From: Salinicola socius
Lineage (GTDB): Bacteria; Pseudomonadota; Gammaproteobacteria; Pseudomonadales; Halomonadaceae
Length of the DNA stretch: 64,000 bases
Assembly (NCBI RefSeq): GCF_001937195.1
Contig: NZ_MSDO01000001.1
Location: 186,001 to 250,000, forward strand
Reading direction: 5' to 3'
Under the pieces are notes generated by a model. That model was not told the DNA's origin. It worked only from the letters and a program-made list of their open reading frames with translations, and searched no databases. This document shows, in pieces, positions 8,187 through 17,800 of this stretch. Every line of letters starts with the position of its first letter. Positions within the stretch are counted from its first letter, which is position 1. Position numbers and translations under genes: made by a program.

Positions 8187-10088
8187 CTAGATCGGACCAC
8201 CCAGCCTCGAGGCCAGACTCTGGTCCGCCGCCCGCTTGAGACCACGGACCCGCCGCTCCAGCGTCCGGCGCGGCGAGTGCCCTGCCGGGATCGGTTCACC
8301 GAAGACCAGCAGTACCCGAGCTCTCAATCGCCGCGGCCATTTGGTCAACGCCTTGCCGTCCTTGTTCGATGTCCACGATCCCCACAATCCCGACAGCGCC
8401 GCCGGCACTACCGGCACCGGATCGCGCGCCAGCACCAGATCGAGACCGCGACGGAAGGCCTGCACGTCGCCGTCCGGCGTCAACCGGCCTTCCGGGAAGA
8501 TCATCACCACCTCACCATTGCGCAGGGCTCGGCTGACTTCCTCCAGGGCTCGCCGCACGCCGCCCGGGTCGCGCCGGTCGGAATCCACGGGAATCGCGCC
8601 GGCGATGCGGAAGAACCAGTTGACCCAAGGATTTTCGTAGATCGGCCGATCCATCATGAAGCGCAGCGGACGAGGACAGGCGCCGCCCAGCACCAGCGCA
8701 TCCATGAAACTGACGTGATTGCAGACCACCAGTGCCGGGCCGGTCGCCGGCACATGCTGTCGACCGCGGCAGCGAAGCCGATAGAGCACTTGGATCAAGG
8801 CGAAGATCAACAGCCGCAGCGCCGGTCTCGGGTTGCGCATCAGCAGGGCGATGCCCACCAGCAGCGCCGACCACCCGAGGCAGGCGAACAGTACGAATAG
8901 CGACAGCTTCATCACGCTCAGCACCACGATCCCGAACACGGCGGACAGGATCATGAACAACGCGTTGAGGATATTGTTGGCAGCGACCATGCGGGCGCGC
9001 CGCTCATCGCGACTGGCCACTTGCATCAAGGTATAGAGCGGCACGCTGTAGAGACCGCCACCGAGCCCCACCAGCGCCAGCAGCGTGCTCATCTGCCAGA
9101 AACCGGTCATCGTCAGCAGTTCGCCAAGCGCCAGCTGTTCGCCGGCAAGGCCCGATTGCGAGGCCAGCTCGAGACCTGACACGCCGATCACCAGCGCCCC
9201 GATCGGCACCAGTCCGAGCTCCAGACGCCCTGCCGACAACCGCGAGCAGAGCAGCGCCCCAAGTCCGACGCCAACCGCGAAGGCCCCCAGCAGAAAGCTG
9301 ACCGCGCCTTCGCTGCCGTGAACCACGTCACGTACCCAGGCGGGCAATTGGGTCAGGTAACAGGCCCCCAGAAACCAGAAGAAGCTGATCCCGATCAGAG
9401 CCGGCCGCACCCGCTTTTCGCCGAGACCGTCGCGCATCACGCGCCAGGTCCCGGAAAACGGTCGCCATGCCACGCGCCCGGCCACACTCGGCGGCGCGGC
9501 GGGAATCTTGAGGCTGACGACGACGCCGATCAGCGCAATGATGATCAGGCTCGCCGCAATCGTCGCTCGGCCCAGGGCGCCATCCAGCGATGCCAGCACG
9601 CCGGCCAGCAGCGTGCCCAGGAGTATCGAGACGAACGTGCCCAGATTGACCCAGGCGTTGCCCTTGACCAGCTCGGTGGCGGCCAGATGCTGGGGGAGAA
9701 TGGCGTACTTAACCGGCCCGAACAGCGCCGACTGAGTCCCCATCATGAACAGCAATGCCAGCAGCAGGCCGAACAGTTCGAACCAGACCGCCACCGCCGC
9801 CGCGATCATCGTCACCAGCTCCAGCAACTTGAGCCGACGTACCAGACGCTGCTTGTCGAGATGGTCGGCGAGCGTACCGCCCCAGGCGGAAAACAGGAAG
9901 AAAGGCAGGATGAAAAGGCCCGCTGCCAGATTGTTGAGCAGTCCCGTGTCCCAGCCATATCGAGGCACGGCAACGAATGTCAGCAGCAGCAGCAGGATGT
10001 TCTTGAACAGATTGTCGTTGAACGCGCCCAGCGCCTGAGTCCAGAAGAACGGCGCAAAGCGGCGCTGGGTCAGAAACCCCGAGATCAC
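8187..10088 (-). CDS. LplT-like MFS transporter fused to PlsC acyltransferase
   Basis: A 633-residue two-part protein. Residues 1 to about 410 form a 12-helix MFS domain that begins like lysophospholipid flippases (FWTQALGAFNDNLFKN). Residues from about 430 form a glycerophosphate acyltransferase domain with NHVSFMD (the HX4D catalytic motif) and FPEGRLT. In E. coli the comparable LplT and Aas are separate and Aas also has an acyl-ACP synthetase domain, which is absent here. Likely job: flip lysophospholipid inward and re-acylate it. The start is a GTG whose first bases overlap the TGA of the upstream TetR gene, so translation is coupled. Confidence 0.88.
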   Translation of the reverse strand: MISGFLTQRRFAPFFWTQALGAFNDNLFKNILLLLLTFVAVPRYGWDTGLLNNLAAGLFILPFFLFSAWGGTLADHLDKQRLVRRLKLLELVTMIAAAVAVWFELFGLLLALLFMMGTQSALFGPVKYAILPQHLAATELVKGNAWVNLGTFVSILLGTLLAGVLASLDGALGRATIAASLIIIALIGVVVSLKIPAAPPSVAGRVAWRPFSGTWRVMRDGLGEKRVRPALIGISFFWFLGACYLTQLPAWVRDVVHGSEGAVSFLLGAFAVGVGLGALLCSRLSAGRLELGLVPIGALVIGVSGLELASQSGLAGEQLALGELLTMTGFWQMSTLLALVGLGGGLYSVPLYTLMQVASRDERRARMVAANNILNALFMILSAVFGIVVLSVMKLSLFVLFACLGWSALLVGIALLMRNPRPALRLLIFALIQVLYRLRCRGRQHVPATGPALVVCNHVSFMDALVLGGACPRPLRFMMDRPIYENPWVNWFFRIAGAIPVDSDRRDPGGVRRALEEVSRALRNGEVVMIFPEGRLTPDGDVQAFRRGLDLVLARDPVPVVPAALSGLWGSWTSNKDGKALTKWPRRLRARVLLVFGEPIPAGHSPRRTLERRVRGLKRAADQSLASRLGGPI

Positions 10089-10699
10089 GAGGCATCCGGT
10101 CGGTAGCTCAGCCCGTTCAGGGTCATCGTCAGCAATTGATCGAGCAATTCACCGACTTCCATCGGCTGCCCCTGCCAATAACCGAGACGATCGTTGAGCC
10201 CCAGTTGGACCAGACCGTGGACACTGCCCCATAGCGTTCTCGCCATGCGTCGAGCGCCGAGGTCGTCGAGGGCCGGCTGATGCGCCTTGAGGGCGCTCTC
10301 GACCCGCAGAAACAGGGCTTCGATGATATGACTCTGGCGCTCGTCCAGCTCACCTTCGTCGGCAAGCGGATATTCGAACAGCATCTGCCAACGGTGGGGT
10401 TCATGCTGGGCAAATTGCCAGTACGCCGTCGCCAGCGCCTTGAGCTGCGGCTCCGGATCGGCATCCTCGAGCCAGGAGACAGCAGCGCCCATACGATCGA
10501 GCGTCTCGATATTGACGTACTGCAGCAGGTTGCTGAAGCTGCCGTACAGCTTGAGCAGCGTGCTCGGTGCACAGCCCACATCGCGAGCCAGCGAGCGCAG
10601 CGACAGCGTGTGCACGGGATTGTCTCTCAGCCAGGCATTGCAGGCCGCCATGACCTGAGCATGGAGCGCCTCGGGGGCGTGCTGTCGCGGTCGAGCCAT
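10085..10699 (-). CDS. TetR-family regulator with WHG C-terminal domain
   Basis: A 204-residue regulator. The N-terminal helix-turn-helix covers about residues 10-60 (LSLRSLARDVGCAPSTLLKLYG), and the ligand domain carries LWGSVHGLVQLGL, the WHG-type signature. Start at MARPRQHAP. It overlaps the next gene (MFS/PlsC) by 4 bases, so it very probably controls that fused phospholipid-recycling gene and itself. Two short palindromes near 10815-10845, upstream of it, are possible operators. The ligand is not predictable; a lipid-related signal would suit the context. Confidence 0.87.
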   Translation of the reverse strand: MARPRQHAPEALHAQVMAACNAWLRDNPVHTLSLRSLARDVGCAPSTLLKLYGSFSNLLQYVNIETLDRMGAAVSWLEDADPEPQLKALATAYWQFAQHEPHRWQMLFEYPLADEGELDERQSHIIEALFLRVESALKAHQPALDDLGARRMARTLWGSVHGLVQLGLNDRLGYWQGQPMEVGELLDQLLTMTLNGLSYRPDAS

Positions 10700-10814
10700 G
10701 AAATTCCTCGCTCGGAATAGTGTCGAATCGCTGCCGATGGTCCGGAGGCCGGAAAAATGTTGTTGTCGACTTAAAATCGAACAGCGTTTCCCAGCATATC
10801 GCCATACCGCATAA

Positions 10815-10845
10815 ACGCAAGCGTCATGCGCATTAACGCTACGTT
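10815..10845. promoter_or_regulatory. Two palindromes, possible TetR operators
   Basis: ACGCAAGCGT (10815-10824) and AACGCTACGTT (10835-10845) are both near-perfect palindromes, with centres about 20 bp apart, that is two helical turns. They lie in the divergent region between the TetR gene and the SRAP-like gene. The link to the regulator is inferred from place and symmetry only. Confidence 0.3.
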
Positions 10846-10986
10846 TTCGCGAGAGTTTTACGCCTGATGACCGTAGCTGGCCCAGGCGGAAGCTGGCTGG
10901 GCCATCCGCGCGATAACGCCTTGGCCCCGAGCCCACGGTGGCATAGGCTGTGACTCCTGCAGCCCGCACACCCACGAGGAGAAATC

Positions 10987-11661
10987 ATGGCTGGTCGACT
11001 GCATGTCGACGACTGGACGCGCCATCCGCAACGTCCCGCATTTCGTGGCATCGATCCACCGGTGCTCGGCCCCAACCTGGCGCCTCGCCGATGGTTGTCG
11101 ATGCTGCGCCGGGAGGCGAATGTCACCGTGCTGCGCGACGCGTTCTGGGGCCTCACCCCCACCTGGCTGAAAGTCCTCGATCAGGCGCCTCACTGCGCGC
11201 GCGCCGAGTCCCTCGACGAGCGCCCGATGTTCCGTGAAGCGATGGCGCAACGGCGCTGCCTGATTCCCGTGACCGGCATTTACGTCTGGCAGCCCGGGCT
11301 ACGCGGCAAGCAGCCCTTCATGGTCACTCACACCGACCGTTCGCCGCTGTTGCTGGCCGGCATCTGGAGTCGCTACGCACCGGATACCGGCGAGTCACGC
11401 GACTCGTTTGCGCTGATCACGGTGCCCACCACGGAGGTCATCTCGCCGATGAGCGATCGCCTGCCCGCGGTCATCGCTTCGTCCCAGGCCGAAGAGTGGC
11501 TCTCTCAGGAGACCTCGCTGGCCTCGGCGCGCAACCTGATCGGCGTGGCGGATAGGGAACTGTTGGGCGCTTTTCCGGTATCAAGGCAGGTGAACGACCC
11601 GGCAAATCAGGCGTGGGCTTGCGGTTATCCGACCGGCCCCATGCGGGTGTGGAGTGCCTGA
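10987..11661 (+). CDS. SRAP-family protein lacking the catalytic residues
   Basis: A 224-residue homologue of YedK/HMCES, which shields abasic sites in single-stranded DNA through a covalent bond to Cys2. The fold markers are present: MAGR at the start, GPNLAP (28-33), FWGLTP, RRCLIP, and a late VSRQVN. By hand alignment to YedK all four active-site residues are changed: Cys2 is Ala, Asn75 is Cys70, Glu105 is Val100, and His160 is Ser156. The start codon is well supported, since MAGR aligns with MCGR and AGGAG stands just upstream. It cannot form the usual thiazolidine crosslink, so it is either a binding-only paralogue or decaying. Confidence 0.85.
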   Translation: MAGRLHVDDWTRHPQRPAFRGIDPPVLGPNLAPRRWLSMLRREANVTVLRDAFWGLTPTWLKVLDQAPHCARAESLDERPMFREAMAQRRCLIPVTGIYVWQPGLRGKQPFMVTHTDRSPLLLAGIWSRYAPDTGESRDSFALITVPTTEVISPMSDRLPAVIASSQAEEWLSQETSLASARNLIGVADRELLGAFPVSRQVNDPANQAWACGYPTGPMRVWSA

Positions 11662-11779
11662 AAGGCCACCTCGCCACCTGCTTCGCTGTTGACGACCGGG
11701 TAGAGAGTTCACCGCCTGACCCTTGTTCATCGCCTGGCGTTGTCAGCCAATGAGTCGATCCATTACTGAGAGAGTCTGT

Positions 11780-14719
11780 ATGCAGCAATTCCATCACCGA
11801 GCGTCATCGCACCGTGCGCGGCTCCCCGGCACCTCGGTAGCGCAGCGTTTTGGACTTCGCACCTGGTTCGCTGCCGGTTATCTGGCCCTAGGGCTTGCGC
11901 TGGTCGGCATCACGATGCCTGCAACCACCCTCGCCGCTGCCGATGCCGCCTCGGTGGATCGTGTTCAGCCGACCCAGAGTTCCGCAGCCCAGAGCGCTCT
12001 GGTTCAAAACGCCCTGATCCAGAGCCCTAATGACGACCGCCAGTATCGGGCCATCACGCTCGACAATGGTCTGCAGGCACTGCTGGTCAGCGATCCCGAT
12101 GCCGACAAGGCCGCGGCGGCGATGGATGTCTCGGTGGGCAGCGACAACGATCCGGCCGACATGCCCGGGCTTGCACACTTTCTCGAGCACATGCTGTTTC
12201 TGGGAACCGAGGGATATCCCGATCCGGACGGTTATCAGCGCTTCATCAGCCAGAATGGCGGGTCCCACAACGCCTTTACCGCGGACCAGGACACCAATTT
12301 CTACTTCGATGTCGATCCCGGCGCCTTTCCCGACGCGCTCGATCGCTTCTCGCAGTTCTTCATCTCCCCCCAATTCAATCCCGATTACGTCGATCGCGAA
12401 CGACATGCGGTCAACTCCGAGTATCAGGCGCGTCGTGACGACGACGGCCGTCGCATCAACGAAGCGCTGGGCAAGGCGCTCAACCCCGATCATCCGATCA
12501 ATCATTTTTCCGTCGGCAGCCTGGAGACGCTCAATAGCGACAAACGTCCGCTGCGTCAGGCCTTGCTCGATTTCTATCACCAGCATTACGGTGCCAACGT
12601 GATGCACCTGGCCGTGTTGGCTCCGGAGCCGCTGGACACGATCGAACAGCAGGTGCGTCAGCGCTTCGATGCGGTGCCGGATCGCGACCTGAAAAAGCCG
12701 GTCGTCGATCAGCCGCTGGCGAGAGACGGTGACCTGCCGGCATCGCTGCGCATCAAGACCAACGAAGCCCGGCGCCAGCTGGAGTTCCTGTTCCCCGTCG
12801 ACGACCCGATCCTCGAGTACGCCGACAAGCCCGACGATTATCTTGCCAACCTGCTGGGCCACGAAGGCGAAGGCAGCCTGCTGGCCGCCTTGCGCAAGGC
12901 CGGCTGGGCCGATGGCCTGTCCGCCGGCACGAGCCAGGGCGACGGTCAGCATGCGCTGTTCGATATCTCGATCAGTCTGACGCCGAAGGGCGAAAATCAC
13001 CTCGACGACATCCAGGCAAGCCTGTTCGACCAGATTCGGCGCATCCGCGATCACGGCGTCGACGCCTGGCGCTACGACGAACAAGCCAAGCTGGCCGAAC
13101 AGAGCTTCCGTTTCCAGCAGCGCAGCGAGCCGATCGATACCGTCAGCGGCATGGCAATGAGCCTGGCGCACTATCCGCTCAAGGACGTGCAGTACGCGCC
13201 CTACCGCATGGATCAATTCGACAAGGCGGCGATCGACGACATTCTCGACCGGCTGACACCGGGCAACCTGCTGCGGGTCTATAGCGGGCCGGATGTCTCG
13301 GGAGACGAAACCACACAGTACTTTGCGACGCCCTACACCTTGACGCGTCGCGACGACTGGCCCCGCGGAACGTCACTCGACGGACTGGCGCTTCCCGAGC
13401 CCAACCCCTACATCGCCGAGGACCTCAGCGTCCAGCCGTTCAATAGCGCCGAACCCGCGCGCCTCGTCGATTCACCCAGCGTCGAGATCTGGCACCAGGC
13501 CGACAGCGAATTCGGCGCCCCGCGCGTCGAGTGGCGCTTCAGCCTGCAGAACCCCGATGCCACGCAGGATGCCCGCCATGCGGTGCTGACACGACTGCTG
13601 GCCGGCTGGTTGAACGACGGCCTCAACGAGCGCTTCTATCCCGCTTCGCTGGCCGGCCAGGAGTTTGCGGCCTATGCCCACGGTCGCGGCATCACGCTCG
13701 CCTTTTCCGGATGGCGTGACCATCAGGACCGCTTGATGCAGACGGTCATCGAACAGTTGCAGCAAGGCGATATCACCGATGGCAGCATCGAGCGGGTCAA
13801 GCAGGGATTGGAGCGCAATTGGGAAAACGCGCCCCAGGATGCACTCTACCGGCAGATGCAGCGAACACTGGGCGAGGCCTTGATGCGCCCTCAGATCAGC
13901 ACGCCCAATATGCTGGCAGCGATCGACGAGATCAGCGCCCAGGATGTGCGCGACTACCGCCGGCAGTTTCTCGGCAAGCTCTACGTACAAGCGATGGCGG
14001 TGGGCAACCTCGATGCCACGCTTGCCAAGCGCGAGGGGCTGTTGGTGGCCAACGCGCTGGCGCCCCAACTTCGCGCCGACGACATCCCGCCTTTGACCGT
14101 GCTCGACGTACCGCCGGACGCGCCGGCTCTGCATCCGGCGACGGCGCGAAACGACGCAGCCGTGCTGCGCTACCTTCAGGGGCCCGACCGCGCGCTGCAA
14201 AGCCAGGCCAGCCTGGCCGTGATCGGGCAACTGATCGGACCACCTTTCTTCGCCAAGCTGCGCACCGACGAGCAGCTGGGCTACATCGTCAGCGCCGGCT
14301 ACGCACCGTTCATGGATGCCCCGGGGCTGATGATGCTGGTGCAGTCGCCAAGCGTCGCAAGCGACACCATCGAACAGCGCATGGACGCCTTCCTGAAGAC
14401 CTTCGATCAGCGCATCGAGGCGTTGAGCGATGATGATCTGGCGCCCTATCGCCAGGCCGTGCGTCAGCAGCTGCTGCAGCGCGATCAGTCATTGTCGGCG
14501 CGGGCCGATCGACTGTGGCAGACGCTTGCCTACCCCGAGGCGGATTTCGATCGTCGCCAGCAGTTGGCCGCGCAGGTCGACAAGCTGACCGCCTCGGATA
14601 TCCGCAGCGCCTGGCAGACCCTGCGCCACAGCCCGGCGCTCGACATCACCGCCGACCCGCGCGATCAACCCAGTGACGTCGATGCGCTGACCAGCGACTT
14701 CGAGCCTTTGACACAATAG
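11780..14719 (+). CDS. Periplasmic M16 (insulinase/pitrilysin-like) zinc protease
   Basis: A 979-residue four-domain M16 peptidase resembling protease III (pitrilysin). The inverted zinc motif HFLEH is at 133-137 and the third metal ligand is Glu213 in VNSEY, the expected 76 residues on. A signal peptide follows a basic N-terminus (hydrophobic core near residues 30-55, ending TLAAADA), so export to the periplasm is likely. An Ala/Gln/Ser-rich linker precedes the first domain. Start chosen at MQQFHHR with GAGAG upstream; two earlier in-frame starts would only lengthen the leader. A strong hairpin at 14751 ends the gene. Confidence 0.92.
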   Translation: MQQFHHRASSHRARLPGTSVAQRFGLRTWFAAGYLALGLALVGITMPATTLAAADAASVDRVQPTQSSAAQSALVQNALIQSPNDDRQYRAITLDNGLQALLVSDPDADKAAAAMDVSVGSDNDPADMPGLAHFLEHMLFLGTEGYPDPDGYQRFISQNGGSHNAFTADQDTNFYFDVDPGAFPDALDRFSQFFISPQFNPDYVDRERHAVNSEYQARRDDDGRRINEALGKALNPDHPINHFSVGSLETLNSDKRPLRQALLDFYHQHYGANVMHLAVLAPEPLDTIEQQVRQRFDAVPDRDLKKPVVDQPLARDGDLPASLRIKTNEARRQLEFLFPVDDPILEYADKPDDYLANLLGHEGEGSLLAALRKAGWADGLSAGTSQGDGQHALFDISISLTPKGENHLDDIQASLFDQIRRIRDHGVDAWRYDEQAKLAEQSFRFQQRSEPIDTVSGMAMSLAHYPLKDVQYAPYRMDQFDKAAIDDILDRLTPGNLLRVYSGPDVSGDETTQYFATPYTLTRRDDWPRGTSLDGLALPEPNPYIAEDLSVQPFNSAEPARLVDSPSVEIWHQADSEFGAPRVEWRFSLQNPDATQDARHAVLTRLLAGWLNDGLNERFYPASLAGQEFAAYAHGRGITLAFSGWRDHQDRLMQTVIEQLQQGDITDGSIERVKQGLERNWENAPQDALYRQMQRTLGEALMRPQISTPNMLAAIDEISAQDVRDYRRQFLGKLYVQAMAVGNLDATLAKREGLLVANALAPQLRADDIPPLTVLDVPPDAPALHPATARNDAAVLRYLQGPDRALQSQASLAVIGQLIGPPFFAKLRTDEQLGYIVSAGYAPFMDAPGLMMLVQSPSVASDTIEQRMDAFLKTFDQRIEALSDDDLAPYRQAVRQQLLQRDQSLSARADRLWQTLAYPEADFDRRQQLAAQVDKLTASDIRSAWQTLRHSPALDITADPRDQPSDVDALTSDFEPLTQ

Positions 14720-14750
14720 GGCCCCGCATCGTCGCGGATCCGTCAACGCA

Positions 14751-14776
14751 AAACCCCAGCCGTCTGGCTGGGGTTT
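14751..14776. terminator. Hairpin terminator after the M16 protease gene
   Basis: Perfect 11-bp stem AAACCCCAGCC / GGCTGGGGTTT with a 4-base loop. The arrangement with A-run before and T-run after makes it usable from both sides, between the plus-strand protease and the minus-strand autotransporter. Confidence 0.85.
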
Positions 14777-14819
14777 CGTCGTTAGCGCAGGCTCGGCGCG
14801 GTCGATTATCGGATAGTGC

Positions 14820-17800
14820 CTAGAAACGTATCTTCAGATTGGCGTCGACACTCTGGTCCCGTGCGTCGCTGGCCAGTCTGCCCGTATAGCCTACCCCCAC
14901 CGAGGTTGCCGGCGAGATCGCCATGTCGATCCCGGTTTCGAGCGTGATGGCGTCCTCGCCCACCGGAACGGCATCGACCGAAAAGGTGTCCCCGACCCGG
15001 AATGCCTGGTCCGCCGTCGGTGTCCGCTCGCCAAAAGCGTGCTGCCAACCCACCGCCGCCTGCCAACCGGCGTTTACACTGCCGATCTCGAATGGCGTCG
15101 TCGACCGCAGCCCCAGCGTCGAAAAGGTAACGTCGGCGTCCCCATCCTGGCCATGCAGGCCCGCCTTTCCGCTCTCCTGATAGCCGTCGCTGTGCAGATC
15201 GACATAGGCGAGTCCGGCGTAGGGCTCCAGCCGAGTCCGGCCCGCCGTCAGAGAGATGCCGATCTCGCCGAACACTTGAGCGGTGCGAGCATCGTAGGAA
15301 GCCTTGGCCGTCTCGAAGTCCGCGACGTCGATCGAGCGGCGCGTGTCGACATCGTGCCAGGATTGCGCCGCACCCAGACGCAGACCCAACGGCCCGAAGG
15401 ATCGGCCGGCGTAGGCGACCAGAGTGTAGCTGTCGATATCAGCGGACGAATCGCGACGGTCGACATCGTAGTCCGAGCGACCATAACCCGCGGCCATACC
15501 GAGTCGCCACGCATCACTTTCGCTGGCGCCCATCATCGTATCGACCCCCACGAAAAGCCCGTGTATCGAGCGCTCCAGCCCGGCAGCATTGTCATCGCCG
15601 TCACTCTCACCCCAGCCGCCAAACCCTTGCAGCCAGAACCCCGACCGGTCGCTGGACAGCCCTTCCATGGCCAATGAGGTGGCAATGGCGACATGAGGAG
15701 ACTCCGCGTCGGCACGACGGATCCGCTCGAACACCGCCTCGCGCACGAACCGGCTCTCCTCGATCAGCCCGGTGCGCGTGCTGGCATGAATCTCGCCGGA
15801 AAGCGCGTCGTAATCGTGGCCAAGCTTCGCGGTATCGGTCGTGCTGATGATCAGGTCGTAGAGACCGTTGCCCGCGCCCAGACTCTCGATCCCGGCGGCC
15901 GCCGCACGCTGATTATCGCTCGCGGCAAGATCGGCGAAGCGGGTGTCGTTGCGCGTGACGTCGAGCACGACGGCATTGTTCCGATAATCCAGATCGAGAT
16001 CGAAAAACGGTGAGTATGCTTCGGGATCGGTGTAGACGCCGCTGACGCCCTCGGTCGCGGTGACCAGGGTGTAGCTCGAGGCCGCATAAGCGGCATCCGA
16101 TAGCGGCGTCACGACGAGCTCGCCAGCCAGCGCCGCCATGCCATCGACGCGGATTCGATCGGCGCGCCCGGCGCCATCGATCTCCGCCTGATAGGTCGAA
16201 CCGGCGGTCTGCCGGTAATCGCCGGTCACGTTCAGCTGGCCGACGGAGTGGCCGGGCGAGATGGTGCCATTCACGGTCACCTCCCCCAGCGTGCCATTGC
16301 CTTCGAGCAGGCCCTCGGCCGCAACCGTCAGCGGGCCATCCAGCGTGCCGTCCAGATCGAGACGACTGCCGCTGGTGACGTCGATCCCATCCGCATAGCG
16401 CTGAATGCCGGTGATCCGCCAGTCACCGTTGATCGAGAGCGACTCGAAATCGTCGCCACCGGCAAATTTACCGTCACCGTCGAGCAGGACGCTATCGACG
16501 CCATCTCCACCATCGATACGACCATCGAACGCCCCGCCAGTCTCGACGACCAGCGTATCGTCACCATCACCCAGATCCAGCGCCAATCCGTTACCGCCGG
16601 CAATCCGCCCCGAGTTGACGACGGTGTCGTCGTAGTCGCCGACCAGCGAAATCCCGTAGCCATCGATGCCTTCGATGGTGCCGCGGTTGACGATCGTGGT
16701 CTCGCCATAGGCACCACCGCTGCTGCCATCGTCGATCAGAATGCCGTTGTCGGCGCCGCTGATCAGCGCACTCTCGCTGGCATTGACGATGGAGCCGCCG
16801 CCCATGGCGATACCTTCGCTCTGACTGGGCGTATCGCCCGGCTTCTGGCCCTTGGCTCCGGTTCCCCGGATCGTGCCGCGGTTGGTGATATCGCCAATGA
16901 AGTCGATATCCACGCCGTCGCCATCGCCCAGTTCGGAGTCGCTATCGATGTCGCCGCTGATCAAGCCCTCGTTGACGACCGTCCCATTGCCATCGGAACC
17001 GATACCCGAGCCGTTGCGACCCCGGATCGTCGCCCCGACCGCGTTGTAGACGGTCACGTCGACATCGGTCGTGATACCGTGGCGTGCGCCGGAGATCGTG
17101 CCACCGGCCAGATTGTTGACTGCCGCGGCATGGGCTTGAAGATCGACCGCGTCGTTGGAGGCATCGGGTTCGCTGCTGTTGGAGACGATGGTGCCGGTAT
17201 TGTTGACCGTGGCGCCCTCTCCCGGGCGCAGGGCATCGGCATCTTCGGCCCGGATTTCGCCGCCGACGTAGTTATTGATCGTGACGGCGGTCTGCCCGGA
17301 CTCGATGTGATCGAAATCGATCGCCTGACCGGCATCGTCGCCGGTGCCGGAAGAGAGAATCAGGCCGTGGTTGTCGACCGTGACGACGCCGTTGGCGCCC
17401 CGCTGGTCGTCATCGCCATCGATTCGCACGGCGTCGTCGATGGACTCGATGATCCCGGTACGATCGTTGGTCAGATGAAATTCGGAAAGGTTGGCGACAT
17501 CGTCGACATTGATCGCCCGGTTGGCGGAGGCCGTCGACAGAATCCGGCCCGCGTTATCGATGGTGATCTTGCCGGCGCCCGGGCGAATCGCATCGTTGTC
17601 GTCGGCCTCGATCACGCCACTTTCGGCATTGGTGATCGTGACGACGGCCGTCGGCGATTCGATCGAGTCGAAATCCAGAACCTGACCGCCGATCGAGTGC
17701 AGGGTGCCTGCGTTATCGACGCTGATCTCGCCATCGGTGACGTCGGTGTCGTCCCGGAAGGCGTCGTCACCCGTTTCGATAACCGCGCCGGCGGCGTTGT

